From NCBI GenBank assembly GCA_913055925.1, contig CAJXLH010000116.1, forward strand, positions 1-8,035: 8,035 nucleotides of DNA, given 5' to 3'. The position numbers and the translations under genes were made by a program. The notes under the pieces were generated by a model. The model was not told where the DNA came from. It did not search any database and saw nothing but the letters and a program-made list of their open reading frames with translations. Source of the DNA: an uncultured Maritalea sp. Lineage in GTDB: Bacteria > Pseudomonadota > Alphaproteobacteria > Rhizobiales > Devosiaceae. Below, piece after piece: positions 1 to 5,533 of this stretch (the stretch's first letter is position 1; every line of letters begins with the position of its first letter).

Positions 1-39
1 AATCAAGGCATATTTGATGATGTTTTTGTCCATATTCAT
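1..39 (-). CDS. possible start of an unidentified gene, cut by the window edge
   Basis: Reading leftward from position 39 gives MNMDKNIIKYALI with no stop before the edge. A second in-frame ATG at 33 has a GAAAG stretch 7 bases upstream and may be the better start. Only about 12 residues are visible, so no family can be named. It lies about 150 bases downstream of the methyltransferase on the same strand and could be a separate gene or a chance reading frame. Confidence 0.25.
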   Translation of the reverse strand, partial: MNMDKNIIKYALI

Positions 40-74
40 GCTTTCAGGGTCTGACGGAAGTCAAGAATGCCACA

Positions 75-100
75 CAGGCTTCAGTTGAAATTTGAAGCTG
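75..100. repeat. small inverted repeat downstream of the first methyltransferase
   Basis: The arms CAGGCTTCA (75-83) and TGAAGCTG (93-100) pair over 8 positions with one bulged G and a 9-base loop. No U-run follows on the minus strand, so it is not a standard intrinsic terminator for the upstream gene. It could stabilise the 3' end or be chance. Apart from this I see nothing firm in 40-188. Confidence 0.3.
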
Positions 101-188
101 AAAAAGGGTGGAAACTCTAGGAAAGGACTTCCAAAAGACCATTGATTTCGGCGATAGGCAAGTAAATTTTTTTCGATCAGCGCCCGCG

Positions 189-752
189 CTAGCGCTTTTT
201 CGCCAGCACCCAGAATGAATCGCCGTCGTCCATCTCAGAATATTGCTGTGCGTCGATAAGCTGAAAATTCTTGGCCAAGCGCTCAGTGACGTCTGCGATT
301 TGGCGATAGTGGAATGTCGTGCCGTGCATTTCCATTGTCTCGTCGCCGAGCCAGAATGAATGGAAGATGATCCCTTGATCGGACAGGCGGGCTGCTTGGT
401 TTTTGAAAGACAGATCCAGCGCTTGATCACCGAGGTGATGCAGAACTTTGTTTGAATAAATGCAATCAAACTGACGGTCCGTACCTAGTTCAACGGCATC
501 AAGAATCAAAAGATCAGCGTCAGGATGATGTTTCTTATATCGCTCAACGAAATATGCCGCATTATCAGAACCGGTGACGCGATAGTTTTTGGCCAAAATG
601 TCGAGATCGACCCCGGGGCCCATGCCCAACTCCAAGAGGCTTGATCCATCGGTTAGGTGACTTTTGAGAATTTCGATTAGCGCCGCGCCATCATAACCTT
701 TGGCCAGTTTGACATAGTCTTCGGCGTTTTTCGGATCGTCGTAAAAACTCAT
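189..752 (-). CDS. class I SAM-dependent methyltransferase
   Basis: A 187-residue protein with the Rossmann-type fold of class I methyltransferases. Visible are motif I ELGMGPGVDLD (residues 41-51, SAM-binding glycine-rich loop), the acidic end of strand 2 at D63 (GSD, expected to hold the SAM ribose), LDAVEL (84-89), and the SNKVLHHL segment (100-107) typical of the Methyltransf_11/25 type. No substrate can be read from the sequence. The ATG at 752 is chosen because GAGAGG lies about 6 bases upstream; an upstream in-frame ATG at 773 would add 7 residues and overlap ispA. With this start the gene begins 1 base after the ispA stop, so the two are almost certainly co-transcribed. A role in isoprenoid or quinone metabolism is only guilt by association. 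Confidence 0.85.
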   Translation of the reverse strand: MSFYDDPKNAEDYVKLAKGYDGAALIEILKSHLTDGSSLLELGMGPGVDLDILAKNYRVTGSDNAAYFVERYKKHHPDADLLILDAVELGTDRQFDCIYSNKVLHHLGDQALDLSFKNQAARLSDQGIIFHSFWLGDETMEMHGTTFHYRQIADVTERLAKNFQLIDAQQYSEMDDGDSFWVLAKKR

Positions 753-753
753 T

Positions 754-1653
754 TTACGCCTCTCGTTGTGCAAAATGGGTCACCAAGTCGCGCATGAGAT
801 CGGCACGGGCATCAAATTCTTCAAGTAGACCGAGGGCGGTTTGTAGTTCTGTGCCGAGGACCTGTTTCGCGTGATCTAACCCATGGCTGGCGATCAGCGT
901 TGATTTGCCTTGTGCCGCGTCTTTGCCAGCGGTTTTCCCCAGCTCTTCTGAGGATTTGGTGGCGTCCAGAATATCGTCGGAGAGTTGGTAAATGCGTCCT
1001 GCGGCTTCTGCAAATTTGGTCAGTTTGGCGAGTTGATCGTCGCTCGCGTTGGCCATGATGGCACCCATGCGCGCGGACGCGCGAATGAGTGCACCAGTTT
1101 TCATGGCGTGGATGAGCGAGATGGTGTCAGGGTCATACCCCTGCCGTTCGCCTTCAAGGTCGCGCATCTGGCCGCCGGCCATGCCGCCCACTCCGGCGCC
1201 GTTGACCAGTTCGGTGATCAATTGCGTGCGCACTTTTGCGTCTGGATGCGCGCGTTCGTCGGCGAGCAACCCAAAGGCATGGGTGAGAAGACTGTCTCCA
1301 GCTAGAATTGCCGTTGCAGGGTCGTAGGCCACATGAACGGTAGGCTGCCCGCGCCGCAGATCATCATCATCCATATCGGGCAAATCGTCGTGCACCAGCG
1401 AATAGCAGTGCACGTATTCTACCGCCGCACCAACGCAGACGAGATCGCCTTCGGTTTCACCCACAAGATCAGCGGCAAGTTGCACCAAAAATGGACGCAG
1501 CCGTTTGCCGCCATTTAAGGCGCCGTGCCGTACCGCATTGACCAACCGGTCTGGTGCGCCCAATGGCACCGACAGGTTTTGGGTTGATAGTTCTGCATCT
1601 AAAAAAGCTTCCACGCGCTTTGTGTGGGTTTTCAGATGGTCGAAAAGGGTCAT
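754..1653 (-). CDS. ispA: farnesyl diphosphate synthase (short-chain trans-prenyl transferase)
   Basis: A 299-residue all-helical prenyl synthase that condenses isopentenyl diphosphate with allylic diphosphates in the cytoplasm. It shows GGKRLRP (48-54), the first Asp-rich motif with the bacterial two-residue insertion, HDDLPDMDDDDLRRG (88-102), the KTGAL segment (185-189), the second Asp-rich motif DDILD (226-230) and GKTAGKD-GKST (239-251). Length equals that of E. coli IspA. Tyr84, five residues before the first Asp motif, is the position known in Bacillus farnesyl diphosphate synthase to stop the chain at C15; this favours FPP over GGPP, by inference. The ATG at 1653 is the first usable start after an in-frame TGA at 1687-1689. 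Its ribosome site is weak (GAG about 8 bases upstream). The usual xseB neighbour is absent; rpmF lies divergent upstream. Confidence 0.93.
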   Translation of the reverse strand: MTLFDHLKTHTKRVEAFLDAELSTQNLSVPLGAPDRLVNAVRHGALNGGKRLRPFLVQLAADLVGETEGDLVCVGAAVEYVHCYSLVHDDLPDMDDDDLRRGQPTVHVAYDPATAILAGDSLLTHAFGLLADERAHPDAKVRTQLITELVNGAGVGGMAGGQMRDLEGERQGYDPDTISLIHAMKTGALIRASARMGAIMANASDDQLAKLTKFAEAAGRIYQLSDDILDATKSSEELGKTAGKDAAQGKSTLIASHGLDHAKQVLGTELQTALGLLEEFDARADLMRDLVTHFAQREA

Positions 1654-1869
1654 TGGCGGGCTCGATGTGATCGGTGAGAAACGCGTTCATTTGGTGTTGG
1701 GTTGGTTTTGCCATATGTTCGGAAATCAACAAAGCCGCAAAAGGCGATTTTTTACTAGCCAACAGGGCATTTTGGGCGTATATAGCGCGCCAACAGATTT
1801 AAATTCGATGCTTGAACGGCCCCGCGTTGAGAAAATGGCAGGGGCGTTTTTGTTGAATGGAGAGATAAA
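1654..1869. promoter_or_regulatory. divergent control region between ispA and rpmF
   Basis: These 216 bases must carry promoters for ispA (leftward) and rpmF (rightward). A TATATA at 1779-1784 could act as a -10 box on either strand, but no convincing TTGAC-type -35 lies at the right distance. TTGAAC at 1812-1817 is a possible -35 for rpmF with only a poor -10 partner. No conserved coding frame is visible here; the minus-strand open frame over 1469-1762 is out of phase with ispA and resembles nothing known. Confidence 0.5.
1819..1851 (+). promoter_or_regulatory. terminator-like hairpin in the rpmF leader
   Basis: GCCCC (1819-1823) and GGGGC (1841-1845) form a 5-bp GC-only stem over a 17-base loop, followed by G and five T (1847-1851). 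It ends about 18 bases before the rpmF ATG, just before its Shine-Dalgarno. It could be an attenuator or a ribosomal-protein leader fold. The short stem and long loop keep this tentative. Confidence 0.3.
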
Positions 1870-2052
1870 ATGGCAGTACCTAAGAAGAAAGTGTCTGGCA
1901 TGAAGCGCGGCAACCGTCGCTCTGCAGACGCGTTGAAAAACCCAACATATGTTGAAGACAAAAACAGCGGCGAATTGCGCCGTCCACACCACATTGACCT
2001 GAAAACAGGCATGTACCGTGGTCGTCAGATCTTGGACGCAAAAGACGCGTAA
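1870..2052 (+). CDS. rpmF: 50S ribosomal protein L32
   Basis: A 60-residue basic protein of the large ribosomal subunit. The N-terminus MAVPKKKVSGMKRGNRR, the central SADALKNPTYVEDKNSGEL and the C-terminal RRPHHIDLKTGMYRGRQ form the classic alphaproteobacterial L32 sequence at full family length. It has no cysteines, so it is the zinc-free form usual in this class. The start has a good ribosome site, GGAGA, about 6 bases upstream. It is a single-gene unit: divergent from ispA on the left and closed by a strong intrinsic terminator on the right. A terminator-like hairpin in its leader may add control. Confidence 0.97.
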   Translation: MAVPKKKVSGMKRGNRRSADALKNPTYVEDKNSGELRRPHHIDLKTGMYRGRQILDAKDA

Positions 2053-2079
2053 GTCTTTTTCCAAAGACGAATAGAATTT

Positions 2080-2112
2080 AACCGCCTCAACCGTTTGGTT
2101 GGGGCGGTTTTT
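2080..2112 (+). terminator. rho-independent terminator of rpmF
   Basis: The arms 2080-2092 and 2097-2109 (AACCGCCTCAACC and GGTTGGGGCGGTT) pair across all 13 positions with one G-U wobble, around a GTTT loop, followed by TTTTTGTTT. It lies 27 bases after the rpmF stop. The stop codon of the converging DUF2867 gene (2087-2089) lies inside the left arm. On the minus strand the hairpin is followed by AAATTC rather than a U-run, so it probably works mainly for rpmF. Confidence 0.9.
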
Positions 2113-2602
2113 GTTTAGCTATGTTTTTTGTCATGTTGCGCACAATGGCTTTGTGAAAAGGCAGCACAAAAAACAAGTAGGCATGCCCAAGCCAATTGTT
2201 GCGATGAACCCATGTCGCTACATAGAGCGTCTCAGGCACTTTGTTGTCGCGAAAGACACTCACCCGATAATCCAAATGCTTGTCGTCACCGCCCATAATC
2301 ACTTCATTGTCGTGCCGTTCGGCAACGTGAAAGAAGTTGACATATTCGCCTGGTTTTATGGTGCCAGTGCGGCTTTGTTGGCCTTCAAAGGTGGTTTTTA
2401 AGCCCAGCGGTTTCACGATGATGTTGCGCAGCAGCAAAAGTGGGATTGCCCATTTGGGCATTTTGAGCTGCGCGCCCCGCGCCAAGTCGTCAATCGATTG
2501 TTCAGTATGCTGAATTTGCGCTGAGTAGCAGTCGACAAAATCCTTGTCCGCTATGAAATTATTGAGCGCGCTTGATTGCGGCAATTTATCCGCTATCGCC
2601 AT
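2087..2602 (-). CDS. DUF2867 family protein
   Basis: A 171-residue soluble protein. The sequence fits the DUF2867 family as I know it: PKWAIPLLLLRN (49-60), a PLGLK segment (65-69), the strongly conserved GGDDKHLDYRV (104-114), and the C-terminal HRNNWLGHAYLFFVLPFHK (133-151). Family function is not established; members are described only as uncharacterised proteins, so no reaction is proposed. The ATG at 2602 follows a GGGGATGATGTC stretch in which GGGGA sits about 7 bases upstream as ribosome site. That stretch is one arm of a long hairpin ending at the start codon, so translation may be controlled by RNA folding. The MAPEG gene lies 83 bases upstream on the same strand with no clear terminator between, so the two may form one transcript. 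The 3' end lies in the rpmF terminator. Confidence 0.87.
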   Translation of the reverse strand: MAIADKLPQSSALNNFIADKDFVDCYSAQIQHTEQSIDDLARGAQLKMPKWAIPLLLLRNIIVKPLGLKTTFEGQQSRTGTIKPGEYVNFFHVAERHDNEVIMGGDDKHLDYRVSVFRDNKVPETLYVATWVHRNNWLGHAYLFFVLPFHKAIVRNMTKNIAKQKPPQPNG

Positions 2603-2660
2603 GACATCATCCCCACAATATCGGTCTATCTAGCGATAGCGACATTGAGGGGAAGATGAC
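2603..2660 (-). promoter_or_regulatory. 58-base leader hairpin burying the DUF2867 ribosome binding site
   Basis: On the minus strand, bases 2660-2649 (GTCATCTTCCCC) face 2614-2603 (GGGGATGATGTC): 10 of 12 positions pair, with two U-U mismatches. Inside, TCAATGTCG faces CGATATTGT (8 of 9, one G-U, one U-U). Then CTATC/GATAG closes a GCTA loop, with a 2-base AC bulge on the right side. In total 23 of 26 positions pair. The right arm holds the GGGGA ribosome site and ends directly against the ATG. Confidence 0.65.
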
Positions 2661-2685
2661 AATGGGGCATTTGGTCTCGTTAAGA

Positions 2686-3087
2686 CTATAGCGCGCCACT
2701 CGAGATGATTTCATAAACGATGTAAAGCGCTGAGACATTTGCGATGCCAAATGCCGGTACCCGAGCAAAGGGTAGGCCTGTATAGTAAAGCACGGCAAAG
2801 GCAACTCGTCCGATTAGGATCAGCATCGCCGCGAACTGCGCACCATCAGTTTGTATGTTGAGCAGTGCCGCGACGACCAATATCGGCACCAAAAAGGCCG
2901 ATGTTTCCACCTGATTAGTGTATGTATTGGCGATCCGTTTGCCGAACGCCGAGACCTCTGTTTTTTGGGCGCGGTTGGATGAAAATCCATAGCCAAATCC
3001 TTGCGTGGCATAGGTGTGAAAAATCAAGGTTGCCAATAACACCATGGTCAATAAGGCAAGGCCGATCAAGGCGGCGGTCATCGTCAT
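2686..3087 (-). CDS. MAPEG family membrane protein
   Basis: A 133-residue inner-membrane protein with four predicted helices at about 5-24, 62-77, 82-101 and 108-128. It fits the MAPEG family (membrane-associated proteins in eicosanoid and glutathione metabolism): the loop after helix 1 and the start of helix 2 carry KRIANTYTNQVETSAF (50-65), matching the family's R...N..E pattern, and helices 3-4 hold GRVAFAVLYYTGLPFARVP (93-111). Bacterial MAPEG proteins are often glutathione-linked, but the substrate here is unknown. Among possible starts, the ATG at 3087 has GGAGAA about 7 bases upstream; the open frame extends further upstream but that part looks non-coding. It is divergent from another small membrane protein and lies upstream of the DUF2867 gene. 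A hairpin sits just before its ribosome site. Confidence 0.88.
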   Translation of the reverse strand: MTMTAALIGLALLTMVLLATLIFHTYATQGFGYGFSSNRAQKTEVSAFGKRIANTYTNQVETSAFLVPILVVAALLNIQTDGAQFAAMLILIGRVAFAVLYYTGLPFARVPAFGIANVSALYIVYEIISSGAL

Positions 3088-3102
3088 AATTGTTCTCCGG
3101 TT

Positions 3103-3125
3103 TTGATGATGCCCCATATCATCAA
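3103..3125. repeat. perfect 8-bp inverted repeat in the MAPEG leader
   Basis: TTGATGAT (3103-3110) and ATCATCAA (3118-3125) are perfect reverse complements around a 7-base spacer. Read on the minus strand, the stem can extend by a CGG/CCG pair past a small internal loop, reaching the first G of the MAPEG ribosome site. It may be an operator or an RNA hairpin. Confidence 0.55.
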
Positions 3126-3162
3126 GCCGTGCTGTGGATATAAATCTCAAATTATTCGCCGT

Positions 3163-3184
3163 GCTGGTGCGATTTTGCACCAGC
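3163..3184. repeat. perfect 8-bp inverted repeat between divergent membrane-protein genes
   Basis: GCTGGTGC (3163-3170) and GCACCAGC (3177-3184) are perfect reverse complements around GATTTT. The repeat lies 78 bases before the downstream gene's start and 76 bases before the MAPEG start, almost in the middle of the divergent region. No U-run follows on either strand, so it is not a terminator. A dyad for a dimeric regulator acting on both genes is plausible. Confidence 0.55.
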
Positions 3185-3262
3185 TGGCCCGCGTCTAAAA
3201 CTTGCCTAGAAACCACAAATCAGCGCAAAATGTCGGTGAAGTTAGAAGAAGGGGTCGTTGAA

Positions 3263-3673
3263 ATGATCTGGAAAGTTCCACTGCTCTCACTGCCATTGAT
3301 CATTTACAATCTGGTTGCCTTTGACATAGTGGGCGACAAGGCCCATGGCTGGGCAGCGCCCTTCATGTCGTTGAACATGGCATCAGGTGCTGTGTGGACA
3401 ATGAGCGTGGGTGATTTGCTGATCGTTTTTGCGTTGGCGCTTTTGTTTGTCGAAATCATCAAATCGACGCGCATTGGCAATGCCTCAATCGCCGATCACA
3501 TGCTCTCAACCTTCGTGTTTATCGCCTATTTGGTGGAGTTTTTGCTCGTGCCTGCCGCTGCCACATCGCTGTTTTTCAGCTGCATGGCTATGTCGTTAAT
3601 CGATTTGGTTGCCGGCTTTTCGGTTTCTATTCGTTCAGCAGCGCGTGACGTTAATTTTGGCGGGCACGGCTAA
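3263..3673 (+). CDS. uncharacterised multi-helix inner-membrane protein
   Basis: A 136-residue hydrophobic protein that I cannot place in a named family. Helices are likely at about 4-22, 49-66, 78-98 and 100-121; the segment 31-46 (AAPFMSLNMASGAVWT) may dip into the membrane. A positively charged turn (KSTRIG, 67-72) follows the second helix and the tail is polar (RSAARDVNFGGHG). Acidic residues inside or at the ends of helices (D21, D51, E64, E92, D114) are notable. The ATG at 3263 is chosen because AAGGGG lies 8 bases upstream; an in-frame ATG at 3230 would add 11 residues but has no ribosome site. It is divergent from the MAPEG gene. fumC follows after 75 bases with no terminator visible, so read-through into fumC is possible. 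Confidence 0.75.
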   Translation: MIWKVPLLSLPLIIYNLVAFDIVGDKAHGWAAPFMSLNMASGAVWTMSVGDLLIVFALALLFVEIIKSTRIGNASIADHMLSTFVFIAYLVEFLLVPAAATSLFFSCMAMSLIDLVAGFSVSIRSAARDVNFGGHG

Positions 3674-3702
3674 ACTAAACTCAAAAAACAAATCGTTTCG
3701 AA

Positions 3703-3727
3703 CCGCAATCCTGGTCGTAAATTGCGG
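3703..3727. repeat. perfect 7-bp inverted repeat upstream of fumC
   Basis: CCGCAAT (3703-3709) and ATTGCGG (3721-3727) are perfect reverse complements with an 11-base spacer, so the arm centres are 18 bases apart. The right arm ends 11 bases before the fumC ribosome site (GGAGA, 3739-3743). It could be an operator or leader hairpin for fumC. Confidence 0.45.
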
Positions 3728-3748
3728 AAAATGACTATGGAGAAAATT

Positions 3749-5140
3749 ATGAAACATCGGATCGAAACTGACACAATGGGCGAGCTGCAGGTTCCAGCTG
3801 ATGCCTATTATGGCGCGCAAACCGCCCGCTCATTGATGAACTTTAAAATTGGCATTGAAAAAATGCCAATTGAGGTGGTGCATGCCTTTGGCATTTTGAA
3901 AAAAGCGGCGGCGCTGACCAACAATCAGTTGGGCACCCTTGATGATGAAACGACCCGCCTTATTGCCCAAGCGGCGGATGAAGTTATCGCGGGCAAGCTT
4001 GATGATCATTTCCCTCTGGTTGTGTGGCAAACCGGCTCCGGTACCCAATCGAACATGAATGTCAATGAGGTGATCTCCAACCGCGCGATTGAAATTGCTG
4101 GCGGCGAGATGGGGTCAAAGGATCCTGTGCATCCCAATGATCATGTCAATAAGTCGCAAAGCTCTAACGATACTTACCCCACTGCTATGCACATTGCCGC
4201 AGTAACGGTGATTGAAGAGCAGTTATTCCCTGCACTTATTGATCTGCGCGATGTGCTTTCGGCAAAATCAGCTGAGTTTTCAGGCATTGTGAAAATTGGC
4301 CGGACACATTTGCAGGACGCGACGCCTTTGACTTTGGGGCAGGAGATGAGCGGCTGGGTCGCCCAACTCGATTTTGCAATATCCGCCATCAAAGCGACGA
4401 TGCCGCAGCTTTTGCAATTGGCGTTGGGCGGCACGGCAGTTGGAACGGGCCTAAACACCCATCCGCAATATGCGGAAAGGGTTGCCGCAAAAATCGCTGA
4501 ATTGTCGGGACATGACTTTGTCACGGCGGATAACAAATTTGCTTATCTCGCGGCGCATGATGCGTTTGTCGGCACCCATGGCGCATTGAAACAATTGGCC
4601 GTTGCGCTGATGAAAATCGCCAATGATGTGCGCTGGTTGGCTTCCGGTCCACGTTGCGGGTTAGGCGAGCTCAGTCTGCCAGAAAATGAGCCGGGTTCAT
4701 CCATCATGCCGGGCAAGGTCAACCCGACACAATGTGAGGCAACCACCATGGTTTGTGCGCAGGTGATGGGAAATGACACGGCGATTGGTATTGCTGGTTC
4801 ACAAGGTAATTTTGAACTGAATGTCTATAAGCCGGTGATGGCTTATAATCTTATCCAGTCGGTGCGCCTGCTTTCAGACGCGATGAACAGCTTTAACAAA
4901 AACTGCGCTGTTGGCATCGAACCGAACCGCGAAAAAATCAATGATCATCTCAACAATTCTTTGATGCTTGTCACCGCGCTTAATCCGCACATTGGGTATG
5001 ATAATGCCGCCAAAATTGCGAAAACGGCGCACAAGAGCGGCACAACCTTAAAGGCTGCCGCTATTGAATTGGGCTTGATGACGAGCGAAGAATTTGATGC
5101 GGCGATTAAGCCTGAGGAAATGATCGGGCCGAAGGCTTAA
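3749..5140 (+). CDS. fumC: class II fumarate hydratase (fumarase C)
   Basis: A 463-residue, iron-independent fumarase of the aspartase/fumarase superfamily, which hydrates fumarate to L-malate in the TCA cycle as a cytoplasmic tetramer. Family landmarks are all present: TGSGTQSNMN (95-104), the VHPNDHVNKSQSSND segment (127-141; H128 matches the E. coli B-site histidine), GRTHLQDATP (184-193; H187 matches catalytic H188), and the signature GSSIMPGKVNP (316-326; S317/S318 on the mobile catalytic loop). Length is close to E. coli FumC (467). The ATG at 3749 is chosen because GGAGA lies 5 bases upstream and the protein then begins MKHRIETDTMGE as in homologues. In-frame TTG 3722 and ATG 3731/3737 are less likely. 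The gene ends tail to tail with a minus-strand gene, their stop codons overlapping. Confidence 0.97.
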   Translation: MKHRIETDTMGELQVPADAYYGAQTARSLMNFKIGIEKMPIEVVHAFGILKKAAALTNNQLGTLDDETTRLIAQAADEVIAGKLDDHFPLVVWQTGSGTQSNMNVNEVISNRAIEIAGGEMGSKDPVHPNDHVNKSQSSNDTYPTAMHIAAVTVIEEQLFPALIDLRDVLSAKSAEFSGIVKIGRTHLQDATPLTLGQEMSGWVAQLDFAISAIKATMPQLLQLALGGTAVGTGLNTHPQYAERVAAKIAELSGHDFVTADNKFAYLAAHDAFVGTHGALKQLAVALMKIANDVRWLASGPRCGLGELSLPENEPGSSIMPGKVNPTQCEATTMVCAQVMGNDTAIGIAGSQGNFELNVYKPVMAYNLIQSVRLLSDAMNSFNKNCAVGIEPNREKINDHLNNSLMLVTALNPHIGYDNAAKIAKTAHKSGTTLKAAAIELGLMTSEEFDAAIKPEEMIGPKA

Positions 5141-5409
5141 GCGTCAAGGGTGCGCAAATAACCCATAGGCATACGCACAATTTTGCGTTCATGGTTGGCT
5201 TGATATGCCATCTCTGCCTCATTTGCTGATGCACGGCGTTTTTGGCGATAGGTGGGTGCGCCTGTTTTCGCGGCTATCACTTGTGCCACAAATGATGCGC
5301 TTGGGCGATATTGACCGTTAAACGCGCGACGATGGGGTTGTGGTGATAGCACCACAATCTCATTTTGTTTTGTTTTGGCACCATCTGTTTCAAAATGATC
5401 TGTGCTCAT
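5137..5409 (-). CDS. small basic conserved protein of unknown function
   Basis: A 90-residue protein with no membrane segment or signal peptide. Its core RPSASFVAQVIAAKTGAP (35-52) followed by RQKRRASANEAEMAY (55-69) resembles small alphaproteobacterial proteins with an RP-x-A-x-F-hydrophobic patch and an ARRRA-type basic segment, which I remember only as hypothetical. The pattern suggests a short helical nucleic-acid- or protein-binding module, but that is a guess. The ATG at 5409 has a strong ribosome site (AGGAG, 6 bases upstream), supporting a real gene. A sequence matching the full sigma-54 consensus lies about 70-90 bases upstream, and a TTAA-N7-TTAA site further up. The stop codon overlaps that of fumC, and a transcript running past it would be antisense to fumC. 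Confidence 0.75.
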   Translation of the reverse strand: MSTDHFETDGAKTKQNEIVVLSPQPHRRAFNGQYRPSASFVAQVIAAKTGAPTYRQKRRASANEAEMAYQANHERKIVRMPMGYLRTLDA

Positions 5410-5480
5410 GACGCGCTCCTAGCCGAATAGCGAGCCATGTTTCATTTTGAGACGTTATTGGTGGCTCACACCCATAATAT

Positions 5481-5496
5481 TGCAATGAGCGTGCCA
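5481..5496 (-). promoter_or_regulatory. sigma-54 (RpoN) -24/-12 promoter
   Basis: On the minus strand 5496-5481 reads TGGCACG-CTCA-TTGCA, matching the full sigma-54 consensus TGGCACG-N4-TTGCW with the required 10 bases between GG and GC. A T-rich run precedes it. The start of transcription would fall near 5470, giving a leader of about 61 bases before the 90-residue gene. By rough estimate these 12 fixed bases would occur by chance about once in a thousand windows of this size. Activator sites would be expected inside the 3' end of gloB. Confidence 0.75.
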
Positions 5497-5533
5497 AAAA
5501 TAAAGGAATTGTTAACTTTTGAGGGCCGAAATC

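Noticed and set aside
165..200. GC-rich AGCGC/GCGCT palindromes and T-runs near the end of the first methyltransferase gene, resembling a terminator
   Set aside because: On the minus strand no U-run follows the hairpin; on the plus strand the T-run is the coding sequence for the lysines at the protein's end and no plus-strand gene ends here.
44..469. 141-residue open frame on the minus strand
   Set aside because: It lies mostly out of phase inside the first methyltransferase gene and its translation shows no family resemblance.
985..1518. Plus-strand open frames across ispA
   Set aside because: They are antisense to a clearly conserved enzyme and are low-complexity by-products of its codon usage.
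3165..3178. TGGTGC...TGC inside the 3163-3184 dyad, resembling a sigma-54 promoter on either strand
   Set aside because: The GG and GC elements are 9 bases apart rather than 10, and sigma-54 promoters tolerate almost no spacing change; the match is a by-product of the inverted repeat.
3722..3748. Extended fumC start at TTG 3722 or ATG 3731
   Set aside because: The ribosome site GGAGA at 3739-3743 lies within the extension and points to ATG 3749, which gives the normal family N-terminus.
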